Shown one piece after another: positions 55,601 through 64,000 of a DNA stretch of 64,000 nt. The translations under genes were made by a program, and so were the position numbers. This DNA comes from Pelomonas nitida (GTDB lineage Bacteria > Pseudomonadota > Gammaproteobacteria > Burkholderiales > Burkholderiaceae_C), in contig NZ_JBIGIA010000007.1 in assembly GCF_043555975.1 (NCBI RefSeq), forward strand, positions 62,001-126,000, read 5' to 3'. The notes beneath the pieces were generated by a model, which had not been told where the DNA came from, searched no databases, and worked only from the letters and a program-made list of their open reading frames with translations. Positions within the stretch are counted from its first letter, which is position 1. Every line of letters starts with the position of its first letter.

Positions 55601-55908
55601 TCGGGGTGGGTGCCGATCTTGAACGTGACCGTCAGCGTCATGGCACCGTCGCCGGTGGCCTGGCTCTCGAAATAGAGCACGTTCTCGAGGCCGTTGATCT
55701 GCTCCTCGAGCGGTGTGGCCACCGTCTCGGAGATCACGCGCGGGTTGGCGCCGGGGTATTGGGCGCGCACGACGACCTGCGGCGGCGCGACCTCGGGGTA
55801 CTCGGAGATCGGCAGCAGCGGGATGGCCAGCGCGCCGATCAGGAAGATGAACAGGGACAACACGGTCGCGAAACGCGGCCGGTCGATGAAGAAGCGTGAG
55901 ATGTCCAT
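52615..55908 (-). CDS. RND efflux pump inner-membrane transporter (HAE1, AcrB/MexF type)
   Basis: A 1097-aa proton-driven trimer subunit. Twelve helices in two blocks flank large periplasmic loops. The start is FFIDRPRFATVLSLFIFLIG. The proton-relay pair is in GIVVDDAIVVVENVERN (Asp near 408). Periplasmic docking and porter segments include EYPEVAPPQVVVRAQYPGAN near 35. The C-terminus is about 50 residues longer than AcrB and charged. HAE1 pumps expel drugs, dyes and solvents. Gene order adaptor-pump-channel is standard; the channel starts one base after its stop. Confidence 0.95.
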   Translation of the reverse strand: MDISRFFIDRPRFATVLSLFIFLIGALAIPLLPISEYPEVAPPQVVVRAQYPGANPRVISETVATPLEEQINGLENVLYFESQATGDGAMTLTVTFKIGTHPEAAETAVQNRINRALPRLPEIVRTIGVTTEKASSNLTMVVHLVSPDNSRDALYLRNYGTLNVRDDLLRVPGMGSVLSFGAGDYAMRIWLDPQKLAARGMTASEVVGAIREQNTQVAAGVVGASPAPKGTDFQLAINAQGRLASEEEFGNIIVRTDTKTGAFVRVKDIGRVEISANTYALRSLLNNKEAAAIAIFQAPGSNALAISDNVRKTMERLKPSFPAGVDYAIVYDPTRFVQSSIEKVVHTLFEAIALVVLVVIVFLQTWRASIIPLVAVPVSIVGTFAVLLALGFSINTLTLFGLVLAIGIVVDDAIVVVENVERNIQDGLTPHNATVKAMQEVSGPIIAIALVLCAVFIPLTLVPGLSGQFYKQFAVTIAISTVISAFNSLTLSPALAAILLRPHDAPKDALMRGMDKVFGPFFHWFNRFFHRRSEDYGRGVTGILKRKSLALIVYALLLGATALIFTRIPSGFVPAPDKQYLIGVAQLPAGSSLDRTEEVIRQMSAIALKVPGIQDSVAFPGLSVAGFSASPNEGIVFFGLEDFDKRTSRDKSKEAILGQVNGAIQQIQGARMFVVPPPPVDGLGIAGGFKIQVQDRSSQGEQALYGAAWGALGQIYGNPGTSIGTPYSNYDINVPQLFANVDRVKAKQMGVPLASIYDTLQINLGSLYVNDFTKFGKTYQVIVQADAPFRAKADDVVQLKTRNDAGEMVPLGSLMSVEPTFGPTRVTRYNGFPSADINGAPKPGFSSGQAEAEIENILKTLPRGFGYEFTDLSYQDRLTRSVTVPGLNIQVPTLAAVLAFSVLLVVLVLAAQYESWSLPLAIILIVPMCILSALFGVWISHFPPFMQSGDLNIFTQVALVVLVGLACKNAILIVEFAKELEEHGRSVADAVIEACRLRLRPILMTSIAFCAGVVPLILGSGAGSEMRRAMGIAVFAGMLGVTFFGIFLTPVFYSLLRKGTEKRRARAAALKAQIDASAHAFHPGVDEDAPPTPKEGH

Positions 55909-55926
55909 GGCGGGGGCAGCCTTTGC

Positions 55927-57084
55927 TTACTTCGAGGCGGCGGGCGCCGGAGCGGCGGGCAGGGGCATGCCCTTGTCGTCCACCTTCAGCACCTGCGGCG
56001 TGACCGGCGCACCGGGGAAGGCGCGCAGCAGGCCGTCGACGATGACCAGCTCGCCCGGCTTCACGCCGTCGACGACGCGCATGCCGTCGATCAGCGCGCC
56101 CGGCGTGACGGGGCGCGGCTGCACGATGTTGTTGGCGCCGACGATGAGGATGACCTTGTGCGTCTGGTCGGTCGTGATCGCGCGGTCGGGCACGACGACG
56201 CCGGTGTAGCTGTCGCTGCCACCCAGCTTCACGCGGGCATACAGGCCGGGCGTGAACTGACCCGACTTGTTGTCGAACACGGCGCGCGCGCGGATGGACG
56301 CGGTGGCCGGGTTCAGCCGGTTGTCGACGAAGTCCAGCTTGCCCGCGTGCGGGTAGCCCTGCTCGTTGGACAGACCCATCTGCACGACGGCCGTCGAGGG
56401 CTTGGCCGCGCGCATGTACTTCAGGTAGGTGGCTTCGCTGGCATCGAAGTAGGCGTAGACCCGGTCGCTGGAGACCAGCGTGGTCAGCACCGCGTCACCC
56501 ACGCCCACCAGGTTGCCCGGCGTGACGTTGGCGCGCGACGTGCGGCCGCTGACGGGCGCGGTCACGTTGGCGTACTCGACGTTCAGGCGCGCCTGCACCA
56601 GCGCGGCCTCGGCGGCCTTCTGGTTGGCCTCGGCGCTGCGCAGCGTGGCGCGCAGCTGGTCGACTTCCTGCTGGCTCACCGCGTTGACGCTGACCAGCTT
56701 CTCGGAGCGGCCGAGGTCGGCACGGGCCAGCTCGGCCTGCGTCTTCAGCGCCGCCACCTGGGCTTCGGCGCGCGCCACCTCGGCGCGGAAGGCGCGCGAA
56801 TCGATCGTGAACAGCAGCTGACCCTTGCGGACGAATTCGCCCTCCGTGAACCGCACGGCCTCGATGGTGCCGGCGACGCGCGAGCGCACGTCGACGGTAT
56901 CGGGCGCCTCCAGGCGCGCCGTGAATTCGTCGAATTCCTGGATCACGCGCTGGGTGGCCGGCGCCACCGACACGGGCGGCGGGCCGCCGGCGTGACCGCC
57001 GGGACCACCCTGCTGCTGGCCGCAGGCAGCCAGCAAAGCAACGACGAGGGATGACAGGGGCAGCGCCAGGCGGTTTGTTCTCAT
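55927..57084 (-). CDS. RND efflux periplasmic adaptor (MFP)
   Basis: A 385-aa lipoprotein (lipobox LLAACGQQ, Cys about 21) followed by a Gly-rich linker. The adaptor domains are visible: lipoyl half-motif VDVRSRVAGTIEAVRFTEGE near 70, coiled-coil hairpin (about 100-175) with VAALKTQAELARADLGRSEKL, and the return lipoyl VTAPVSGRTSRANVTPGNLV near 195. It bridges the RND pump and outer-membrane channel. First gene of the efflux operon; an inverted repeat at 57162-57188 lies upstream. No regulator gene is adjacent. Confidence 0.94.
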   Translation of the reverse strand: MRTNRLALPLSSLVVALLAACGQQQGGPGGHAGGPPPVSVAPATQRVIQEFDEFTARLEAPDTVDVRSRVAGTIEAVRFTEGEFVRKGQLLFTIDSRAFRAEVARAEAQVAALKTQAELARADLGRSEKLVSVNAVSQQEVDQLRATLRSAEANQKAAEAALVQARLNVEYANVTAPVSGRTSRANVTPGNLVGVGDAVLTTLVSSDRVYAYFDASEATYLKYMRAAKPSTAVVQMGLSNEQGYPHAGKLDFVDNRLNPATASIRARAVFDNKSGQFTPGLYARVKLGGSDSYTGVVVPDRAITTDQTHKVILIVGANNIVQPRPVTPGALIDGMRVVDGVKPGELVIVDGLLRAFPGAPVTPQVLKVDDKGMPLPAAPAPAASK

Positions 57085-57161
57085 GAGGGGCTCCGAAGCA
57101 AGCGCGCGACTGTAAGCAAATCACAGTCCGCGCTGTAACCCTAAACCGTAAAACCCGTAGA

Positions 57162-57188
57162 CACTGCTGACACCTCTTGTCATCAGTG
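57162..57188. promoter_or_regulatory. inverted repeat upstream of the RND operon (candidate operator)
   Basis: CACTGCTGACA and TGTCATCAGTG are reverse complements apart from one position and flank a five-base centre. The element starts 77 bases before the adaptor start codon, in the 210-base gap shared with the POT gene end. TetR- or MarR-type regulators often bind such sites ahead of RND operons. No promoter boxes could be matched with confidence. Confidence 0.4.
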
Positions 57189-57221
57189 CAGAACTGTGGG
57201 CAAGCATGTAAAAGCCGCGCG

Positions 57222-57245
57222 AAAAAAAGCCGCCCGGAGGCGGCT
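57222..57245 (-). terminator. intrinsic terminator of the POT transporter gene
   Basis: On the minus strand AGCCGCC and GGCGGCT form a 7-bp stem around a four-base loop, followed by seven T residues (the A-run at 57222-57228 on the plus strand). It lies 50 bases after the stop of the POT gene, which is on this strand. Confidence 0.82.
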
Positions 57246-57294
57246 GGCTGGCGCGGCGGCCGCGCCCCAACACGGGGCGCAGCGATTCGCAGGC

Positions 57295-58842
57295 TCAATG
57301 GACGCCGTGCATCCACTTCTTCATCAGCCGCGTCATCAGCATCAGCACGAGGCCGGCGCCGATGGGGATGACCGTGAAGATCAGGAAGAAGGTCGACATC
57401 GAGTAGTGCGTGGACACCTCGTCGATGACCGCCCCGGTGGAGCCGGCGATCTTGTTGGCGATGGCGGTGTTCAGGAACCAGACGCCGAACATCAGCCCCA
57501 GCAGGCGCGTGGGCGCCAGCTTGGAGATGTACGACAGGCCGACCGGCGAGATGCACAGCTCGCCCATGGTGTGGAACAGATAGGCCAGCGACAGGTAGAT
57601 CATGCTGATCTGCGCCGTCTTGGCGCCCTGCGGAATGCCCGACGCACCGTATGACAGCACCGCGAAGCCCAGGCCCAGCAGCACCAGGCCGACGCCGAAC
57701 TTGACCGGGCCGGAGGGGTTCCAGTGCTTCTCCCAGACCCTGGAGAACATCGGCGCGAGCACAACGATGAAGAGGCTGTTCAGCACGTTGAACCAGGTGG
57801 CCGGCACCTCGGTCTGGTCCATGGCGAACTCGCGGCCCAGCATCCACAGGCTCAGGCCCCAGATGACGGCGAAGGCCAGCGCCAGCGACGCATTGGCCAG
57901 CGCGTACTGGCCGCCCGTGGAACGGTAGAGCTTGAACAGCAGCCAGGACAGGATGCCCGCCGGGATCAGCGTCATCGCGGTGTTGACGATCTTGAAGGCG
58001 AAGCCGGCGGTGCCGACCAGCGTGCGGTCGGTGTAGTCGGCCGCGAAGATGGTCATCGAGCCCCCGGCCTGCTCGAAGGCGAACCAGAAGAAGATCGTGA
58101 AGAACGAGAACACGACGATGGCCTTCAGCCGGTCGGCGACGACATGCTCGGGCGTGTCGTCCAGTTTCTCCTCGACAACCTTCTTGGCGGCGTCGATCTT
58201 GTCGCCGATGGTGCCAAACAGGCCCTGGCTGAGCCAGAACTGGATGGCGCCCAGGATCATGAACACGCCCGCCAGGCCGAAACCGAGGTTCCAGGAAATC
58301 TTCTCGCCGATGTAGCCGCACAGCGAGATGCCGAAGAAGGCGCCTGCGTTCACGCCCATGTAGAACAGCGTGTAGCCACCGTCACGCTGGCCCTCGTTGC
58401 CCGGGCCGTACAACTGGCCGACGATGGCCGAGATGTTGGGCTTGAACAGGCCCGTGCCCAGCACGACGAGGCCCAGGCCGGCGTAGAACATCGGCACCGT
58501 CTCCATGAACAGGGCGATGTGACCGGCCGCGATGATGAAGCCGCCCAGCAGCACCGAGCGGCGCGTGCCCAGCAGGCGGTCGGCGACAAAGCCGCCGAGG
58601 ATGGGCGTCAGGTAGACCAGGCCGGTGTACCAGCCGTAGAGGTTGGTCGCGTCGGCCCGGCTCCAGCCCCAGCCGCCCTTGCTGGCTTCGGTCACCAGGA
58701 ACAGCACGAGCAGCGCCCGCATGCCGTAGTAGGAGAACCGCTCCCACATCTCGGTGAAGAACAGGACGAACAGCTGGTTGGGCTGGCCGAGGATGGTGGC
58801 TGGCGCCGTGGTCGGTGCGGCCGAGGGAGAGGGAATCGTCAC
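57295..58842 (-). CDS. POT/PTR family proton-dependent peptide transporter
   Basis: A 515-aa MFS-type transporter with 12-14 helices. The POT signature is at the start: ELLFTEMWERF-like FTEMWERFSYYGMRALLVLF near 28-47; a further conserved block, FKPNISAIVGQLYG, is near 133. The POT ExxERF motif reads EMWERF here. It imports di- and tripeptides with protons. Residues 1-20 are a low-complexity Pro/Ala leader. It is followed by a strong intrinsic terminator, so it is probably monocistronic. Confidence 0.92.
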   Translation of the reverse strand: MTIPSPSAAPTTAPATILGQPNQLFVLFFTEMWERFSYYGMRALLVLFLVTEASKGGWGWSRADATNLYGWYTGLVYLTPILGGFVADRLLGTRRSVLLGGFIIAAGHIALFMETVPMFYAGLGLVVLGTGLFKPNISAIVGQLYGPGNEGQRDGGYTLFYMGVNAGAFFGISLCGYIGEKISWNLGFGLAGVFMILGAIQFWLSQGLFGTIGDKIDAAKKVVEEKLDDTPEHVVADRLKAIVVFSFFTIFFWFAFEQAGGSMTIFAADYTDRTLVGTAGFAFKIVNTAMTLIPAGILSWLLFKLYRSTGGQYALANASLALAFAVIWGLSLWMLGREFAMDQTEVPATWFNVLNSLFIVVLAPMFSRVWEKHWNPSGPVKFGVGLVLLGLGFAVLSYGASGIPQGAKTAQISMIYLSLAYLFHTMGELCISPVGLSYISKLAPTRLLGLMFGVWFLNTAIANKIAGSTGAVIDEVSTHYSMSTFFLIFTVIPIGAGLVLMLMTRLMKKWMHGVH

Positions 58843-59055
58843 GTCATGCGTTCCAGGTGGACCCGATAGGGCGGGCTTGAGGCGGACGCACGCGGGAGGT
58901 AGCCCGCGCGCGAGGGCGGAATTGTCCTGCGCCGGTACGCAGTTTCCGGGCCAGCGCCCCCCGGGATTGCCCTGTGGTCAAGCGGTCAATCGCCCCATAG
59001 CAGTGCGCACCCGCCCCGCGGCGGCCCTCAGGCACCAGCTTGCGGCGCCGCCCGG

Positions 59056-59847
59056 TCAGAGCGTGAAGTCGTAGTCGATGGTCAGCGGCGCGTGGTCGCT
59101 GAACAACTGCCCGGTGTAGATGGCCTCGCTGCGGGCCAGCGCGGCCACACCTGGCGTGGCCAGGTGATAGTCCAGCCGCCACCCGACGTTGTTGGCGCGC
59201 GCGGCGCCGCGGTTGCTCCACCAGGTGTATTGCTCGGGCTTGTCGTTCAGCGTGCGGAACACGTCGACCAGCCCGCCGCCCGTCGTCGCATCGAACAGCC
59301 GCGTCAGCCACGCCCGTTCCTCGGGCAGGAAGCCGCTGTTCTTCTGGTTGCCACGCCAGTTCTTCAGGTCGATTTCCTTGTGCGCGATGTTCACATCGGC
59401 GACGAGGATGAACTCGCGCTCGGCCTTCAGCGCCTGCAGGTGCGGGAACACGGCGTCGAGAAAACGGTACTTCACGGCCTGGCGCTCCTCGCCGCTGGTG
59501 CCGCTCGGAAAGTAGACGCTGATGAGACTGAGCTTGCGGCCCGGCTTGTCGAAGCGCTTCTCGATCCAGCGCCCCTCGCTGTCGAATTCGGCGATGCCCA
59601 GGCCCGTGATGACGTCGCTGGGCGCTTCCTTCGTATAGAGGCCGACGCCCGAGTAGCCCTTCTTCTCGGCGTAATGGAAGTGGCCGTCGAGGCGGTCGCA
59701 GCGGCGGAACTTGTCTTCCACCACGTCCGCCTGCGCCTTGAGCTCCTGCACGCCCACGGCGTCGGCCTGCTGGCGCTCCAGCCACTCGAAGAAACCTTTG
59801 CTCGAGGCCGAGCGGATGCCGTTCAGATTCGCAGTGATGAAGCGCAT
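59056..59847 (-). CDS. xth: exodeoxyribonuclease III
   Basis: A 263-aa AP endonuclease/exonuclease for base-excision repair. Conserved motifs of the endonuclease/exonuclease/phosphatase fold: ANLNGIRSA (metal-binding Asn), VQELKAQ (Glu about 36), YSGVGLYT, DVNIAHKEIDL near 157 and the catalytic SDHAPLTIDY near the C-terminus. Length fits the family. The start at 59847 is the family N-terminus MRFITANLNG. In many betaproteobacteria xth sits next to pyrE; here a TonB receptor gene intervenes. Confidence 0.94.
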   Translation of the reverse strand: MRFITANLNGIRSASSKGFFEWLERQQADAVGVQELKAQADVVEDKFRRCDRLDGHFHYAEKKGYSGVGLYTKEAPSDVITGLGIAEFDSEGRWIEKRFDKPGRKLSLISVYFPSGTSGEERQAVKYRFLDAVFPHLQALKAEREFILVADVNIAHKEIDLKNWRGNQKNSGFLPEERAWLTRLFDATTGGGLVDVFRTLNDKPEQYTWWSNRGAARANNVGWRLDYHLATPGVAALARSEAIYTGQLFSDHAPLTIDYDFTL

Positions 59848-59912
59848 GGGCGGAGGGCGGCAGGAAGCTGGGTTTTCCTCAGTATCGCAGTGCAGCAAAC
59901 GTACAACAGACG

Positions 59913-60016
59913 CGGGTTGCCGGCAGGGTTGGCCGAGCGGACCGATCTTTACCATCCAGTAGCAATCAGCGGCATCCCCCTGCCGGCGTGTCTCCCGTTC
60001 GTCTACCCGCAACCCG
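59913..60016 (+). promoter_or_regulatory. potentially structured 5' leader of the TonB receptor gene
   Basis: CGGGTTGC (59913-59920) can pair with GCAACCCG (60009-60016), whose end touches the GAGGA ribosome binding site (60016-60020). Inside, GCCGGCAGGG (59919-59928) pairs perfectly with CCCTGCCGGC (59978-59987). The two stems share two bases, so one long hairpin or two alternatives are possible. No known riboswitch is recognised. The transcript start is not known. Confidence 0.4.
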
Positions 60017-60026
60017 AGGACTTTTC

Positions 60027-62294
<2,268 letters not shown>

Positions 62295-62301
62295 GCATTC
62301 G

Positions 62302-62322
62302 GGCCGGCTGCACGCCGGCCCT
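62302..62322 (+). terminator. hairpin after the TonB receptor gene
   Basis: GGGCCGGC and GCCGGCCC form a perfect 8-bp stem with loop TGCAC, seven bases after the receptor stop. No U-tract follows, so it may work as a Rho-independent pause or protect the mRNA 3' end. Confidence 0.5.
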
Positions 62323-62405
62323 GCCCGAGACCAGCGTCAACACACCGCGGGCACGGCCGCCTTCTGGGGGTTCGGCTGGTTAGTTGCCCCCTAAAATCCA
62401 GGACC

Positions 62406-63074
62406 ATGTCTGCCGCGCCTACCGACCTTCTCGCCCAGTCCTTTGTTGCGTTCGCCGTCGAGGCGGGTGTGCTGCGCTTCGGCGAGTTCAAGACCAAGGC
62501 CGGCCGGCTGAGCCCCTATTTCTTCAACGCCGGCCTGTTCGACGATGGCGCCAAGCTCGGCCGGCTCGCGGCCTTCTACGCGGAACGCCTGATCGCCTCC
62601 GGCCTGGCGTTCGACATGATCTTCGGCCCGGCCTACAAGGGCATCACGCTGGCCGCCGCCGTCGCCATGGAACTCGCCCGCCGCGGCCATAACGTCCCGT
62701 TCGCCTACAACCGCAAGGAAGCCAAGGACCACGGCGAAGGCGGCACGCTGGTGGGCGCGCCGGTGAAGGGCCGCGTGCTCATCATCGACGACGTCATCTC
62801 GGCCGGCACCTCGGTGCGCGAATCCATCCAGATGATCGAGGCCGCTGGCGCGACCCCCTGCGGCGTGTCCATTGCACTGGACCGTCAGGAAAAAGCAGCC
62901 GAAGGCGGCGTGGACAGCCCGCAGTCGGCCGTGCAGCAGGTGCAGCAGCGCTACGGCCTGCCGGTCGTGGCCATCGCCGGCCTCGCCGACCTGCTGGCCT
63001 ATCTCGACGGCGCGCCCGAGCTCGCCGCCCACCGCCCGGCCGTACTGGCCTATCGTGAGCGCTATGGAGTCTGA
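62406..63074 (+). CDS. pyrE: orotate phosphoribosyltransferase
   Basis: A 222-aa enzyme converting orotate and PRPP to OMP in pyrimidine synthesis. The N-terminal substrate block LRFGEFKTKAGRLSPYFFNAG and the central PAYKGI are family-typical. The flexible catalytic loop is FAYNRKEAKDHGEGG with Lys near 102, and the PRPP site VLIIDDVISAGTSVRES near 122-138. It is followed six bases later by the DUF4124 gene. Confidence 0.96.
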   Translation: MSAAPTDLLAQSFVAFAVEAGVLRFGEFKTKAGRLSPYFFNAGLFDDGAKLGRLAAFYAERLIASGLAFDMIFGPAYKGITLAAAVAMELARRGHNVPFAYNRKEAKDHGEGGTLVGAPVKGRVLIIDDVISAGTSVRESIQMIEAAGATPCGVSIALDRQEKAAEGGVDSPQSAVQQVQQRYGLPVVAIAGLADLLAYLDGAPELAAHRPAVLAYRERYGV

Positions 63075-63080
63075 ACACCC

Positions 63081-63776
63081 GTGAAGCCTGCACTCCTCGT
63101 CACCGGACTGCTGTTGACCACCGCCTCCTGGGCCCAGGACGGGGCGCCGGCCAAGGGCATCTACAGCTGCACGACGGCCGATGGCCGCAGGCTGACCAGC
63201 GACCGCCCCATTGCCGAATGCGCCGCGCGCGAGCAGCGCATGCTCAACGCCGACGGCTCCCAGCGCGCCACGCTGCAGCCCTTCCTGAGCCCGGAGGAAC
63301 GCGCCGCCAAGGACGCCGCCGAACGCCGCGCCGCCGCTGAACGCCTGGCGCAGCTGGACGCCGCGCGCCGCGACCGCACGCTGATGCTGCGCTACCCGAA
63401 CGAAGCCGCCCACCAGCGTGCTCGCAGCGCCGCGCTGGACGACAGCAGCAAGGCCCTGCACCTGTCGGAGCGCCGCATCAAGGAACTCGGCGCCGACCGC
63501 AAGCCGCTGACCCAGGAGGCCGAGTTCTACAAGGGCAAGCCGCTGCCCGCGAAGCTGAAGCAGGCGCTGGACGCCAACGACGCCAGCGTCGAGGCCCAGC
63601 AGATGCTCATCGAGAACCAGAAGGCCGAGAGCGTGCGCATCAACGCGCGCTTCGACGCCGAGCTGGCACGGCTGCGCAAGCTGTGGGCCGGCGCGGCGCC
63701 GGGCTCCCTGCCACCGCTGGAAGAGCTGCCGCCCGCGCTCCCTACCCACACGCCCAAGCCGGGCGCCTCCAAGTAG
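63081..63776 (+). CDS. DUF4124 periplasmic protein
   Basis: A 231-aa protein with a signal peptide (residues 1-18, ending ASWAQD). The DUF4124-type block is GIYSCTTADGRRLTSDRPIAEC, including two Cys near 30 and 47. The remainder is charged helices with many Glu/Arg/Ala (AAERRAAAERLAQLDAARRD), probably a coiled coil. DUF4124 proteins are small periplasmic factors of unknown function. Six bases separate it from pyrE; probably cotranscribed. Confidence 0.85.
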   Translation: MKPALLVTGLLLTTASWAQDGAPAKGIYSCTTADGRRLTSDRPIAECAAREQRMLNADGSQRATLQPFLSPEERAAKDAAERRAAAERLAQLDAARRDRTLMLRYPNEAAHQRARSAALDDSSKALHLSERRIKELGADRKPLTQEAEFYKGKPLPAKLKQALDANDASVEAQQMLIENQKAESVRINARFDAELARLRKLWAGAAPGSLPPLEELPPALPTHTPKPGASK

Positions 63777-63821
63777 CTTCAGGAAAACACGGGGCCAGCC
63801 CGGCCGACAACGGCGAGCGCG

Positions 63822-63844
63822 CGAGGCGCTCGCCGCACCCCGGC
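63822..63844. terminator. shared hairpin between converging genes
   Basis: GGCGAGCGC and GCGCTCGCC form a perfect 9-bp stem with loop GCGAG. It sits two bases before the gatB stop and 46 bases after the DUF4124 stop. It lacks a U-tract on both strands but could end transcription from both sides. Confidence 0.5.
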
Positions 63845-63845
63845 C

Positions 63846-64000
63846 TCAACCCAGCTTCTTCTTCAGCAGCTCGTTGACCAGCGCCGGGTTGGCCTTGCCC
63901 TTGGTCGCCTTCATCGCCTGGCCGACCAGCGCGTTGAACGCCTTGTCCTTGCCGGCGCGGAACTCGTCGACCGACTTCTGGTTGGCCGCCAGCACCTCGT
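63846..64000 (-). CDS. gatB: aspartyl/glutamyl-tRNA amidotransferase subunit B, C-terminal end
   Basis: Only the last 51 residues are inside the window; the gene continues to the right. The end reads NQKSVDEFRAGKDKAFNALV followed by GQAMKATKGKANPALVNELL and KKKLG, which is the YqeY-like tRNA-contacting tail of GatB. GatB with GatA and GatC converts Glu-tRNA(Gln) or Asp-tRNA(Asn) to the amide form. It is convergent with the pyrE-DUF4124 unit. Confidence 0.93.
   Translation of the reverse strand, partial: EVLAANQKSVDEFRAGKDKAFNALVGQAMKATKGKANPALVNELLKKKLG

Noticed and set aside
52252..55899. 1215-codon open frame antisense to the RND pump
   Set aside because: Composition (His, Gln, Asp, Arg, Val runs) is the antisense shadow of the pump gene in high-GC DNA; the opposite strand has a complete RND protein.

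Overview
The window is about 70% GC, gene-dense, and reads as chromosome of a betaproteobacterium in the order Burkholderiales, probably near Rubrivivax, Roseateles or Leptothrix (Sphaerotilaceae/Comamonadaceae). This rests on the protein families: a PrsT-type TPR lipoprotein of the exosortase/PEP-CTERM system, a Bug/TctC binding protein, YejBEF-type peptide transport, pyrE near xthA with gatB beyond, and a bpX/MoxR locus. No rRNA, tRNA, CRISPR array, insertion sequence or phage gene was recognised. No gene-free stretch exceeds 300 bases. The largest gaps (30295-30582, 36440-36725, 6049-6270, 58843-59055, 57085-57294) are promoter or terminator regions; the first four described here or in the features hold hairpins or low-GC promoter DNA, and in 58843-59055 nothing was recognised.

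Layout. 1-6048: partial prsT-like gene, an Hsp70-like YegD protein, a secreted S9 peptidase and a YgfB-family protein. 6049-6270 carries an orphan intrinsic terminator that suggests a small RNA. 6271-9961: MHYT-GGDEF-EAL protein convergent with gshA. 10066-20649 is a 10.5-kb run of minus-strand genes: SulP permease, Bug binding protein, two paralogous TPR-GGDEF cyclases, then an oligopeptide ABC importer (fused double ATPase and two permeases). Two tandem binding proteins for that importer are transcribed divergently (20785-24386). 24492-30294 holds small membrane and hypothetical genes, two alpha/beta hydrolases, a ClpP-like protease, two EF-hand proteins and a PCu(A)C copper chaperone. 30583-33313 is a GntR(YtrA)-controlled ABC exporter operon with a clear operator. 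33463-37526: flavin reductase, M48 protease, two regulators and a class II glutamine amidotransferase.

37683-43922 is the most interesting region: a tightly overlapping four-gene operon of a MoxR AAA+ ATPase, a small bpX5-like protein, a vWA-like/beta-propeller protein interrupted by a frameshift in a CG-dinucleotide tract, and a large membrane bpX6/beta-propeller protein. It matches the MoxR-vWA-beta-propeller ternary systems predicted to act in biological conflict, which have little experimental characterisation.

43929-46924: acyltransferase and a LytS/LytTR-type two-component pair. 47479-51213: Mla/MCE lipid-transport operon interrupted by a REP-like repeat whose second copy is at 5301-5392. 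51210-57084: RND tripartite efflux operon. 57295-64000: POT peptide transporter, xthA, a TonB receptor with a potentially structured leader, pyrE, a DUF4124 protein and the 3' end of gatB.
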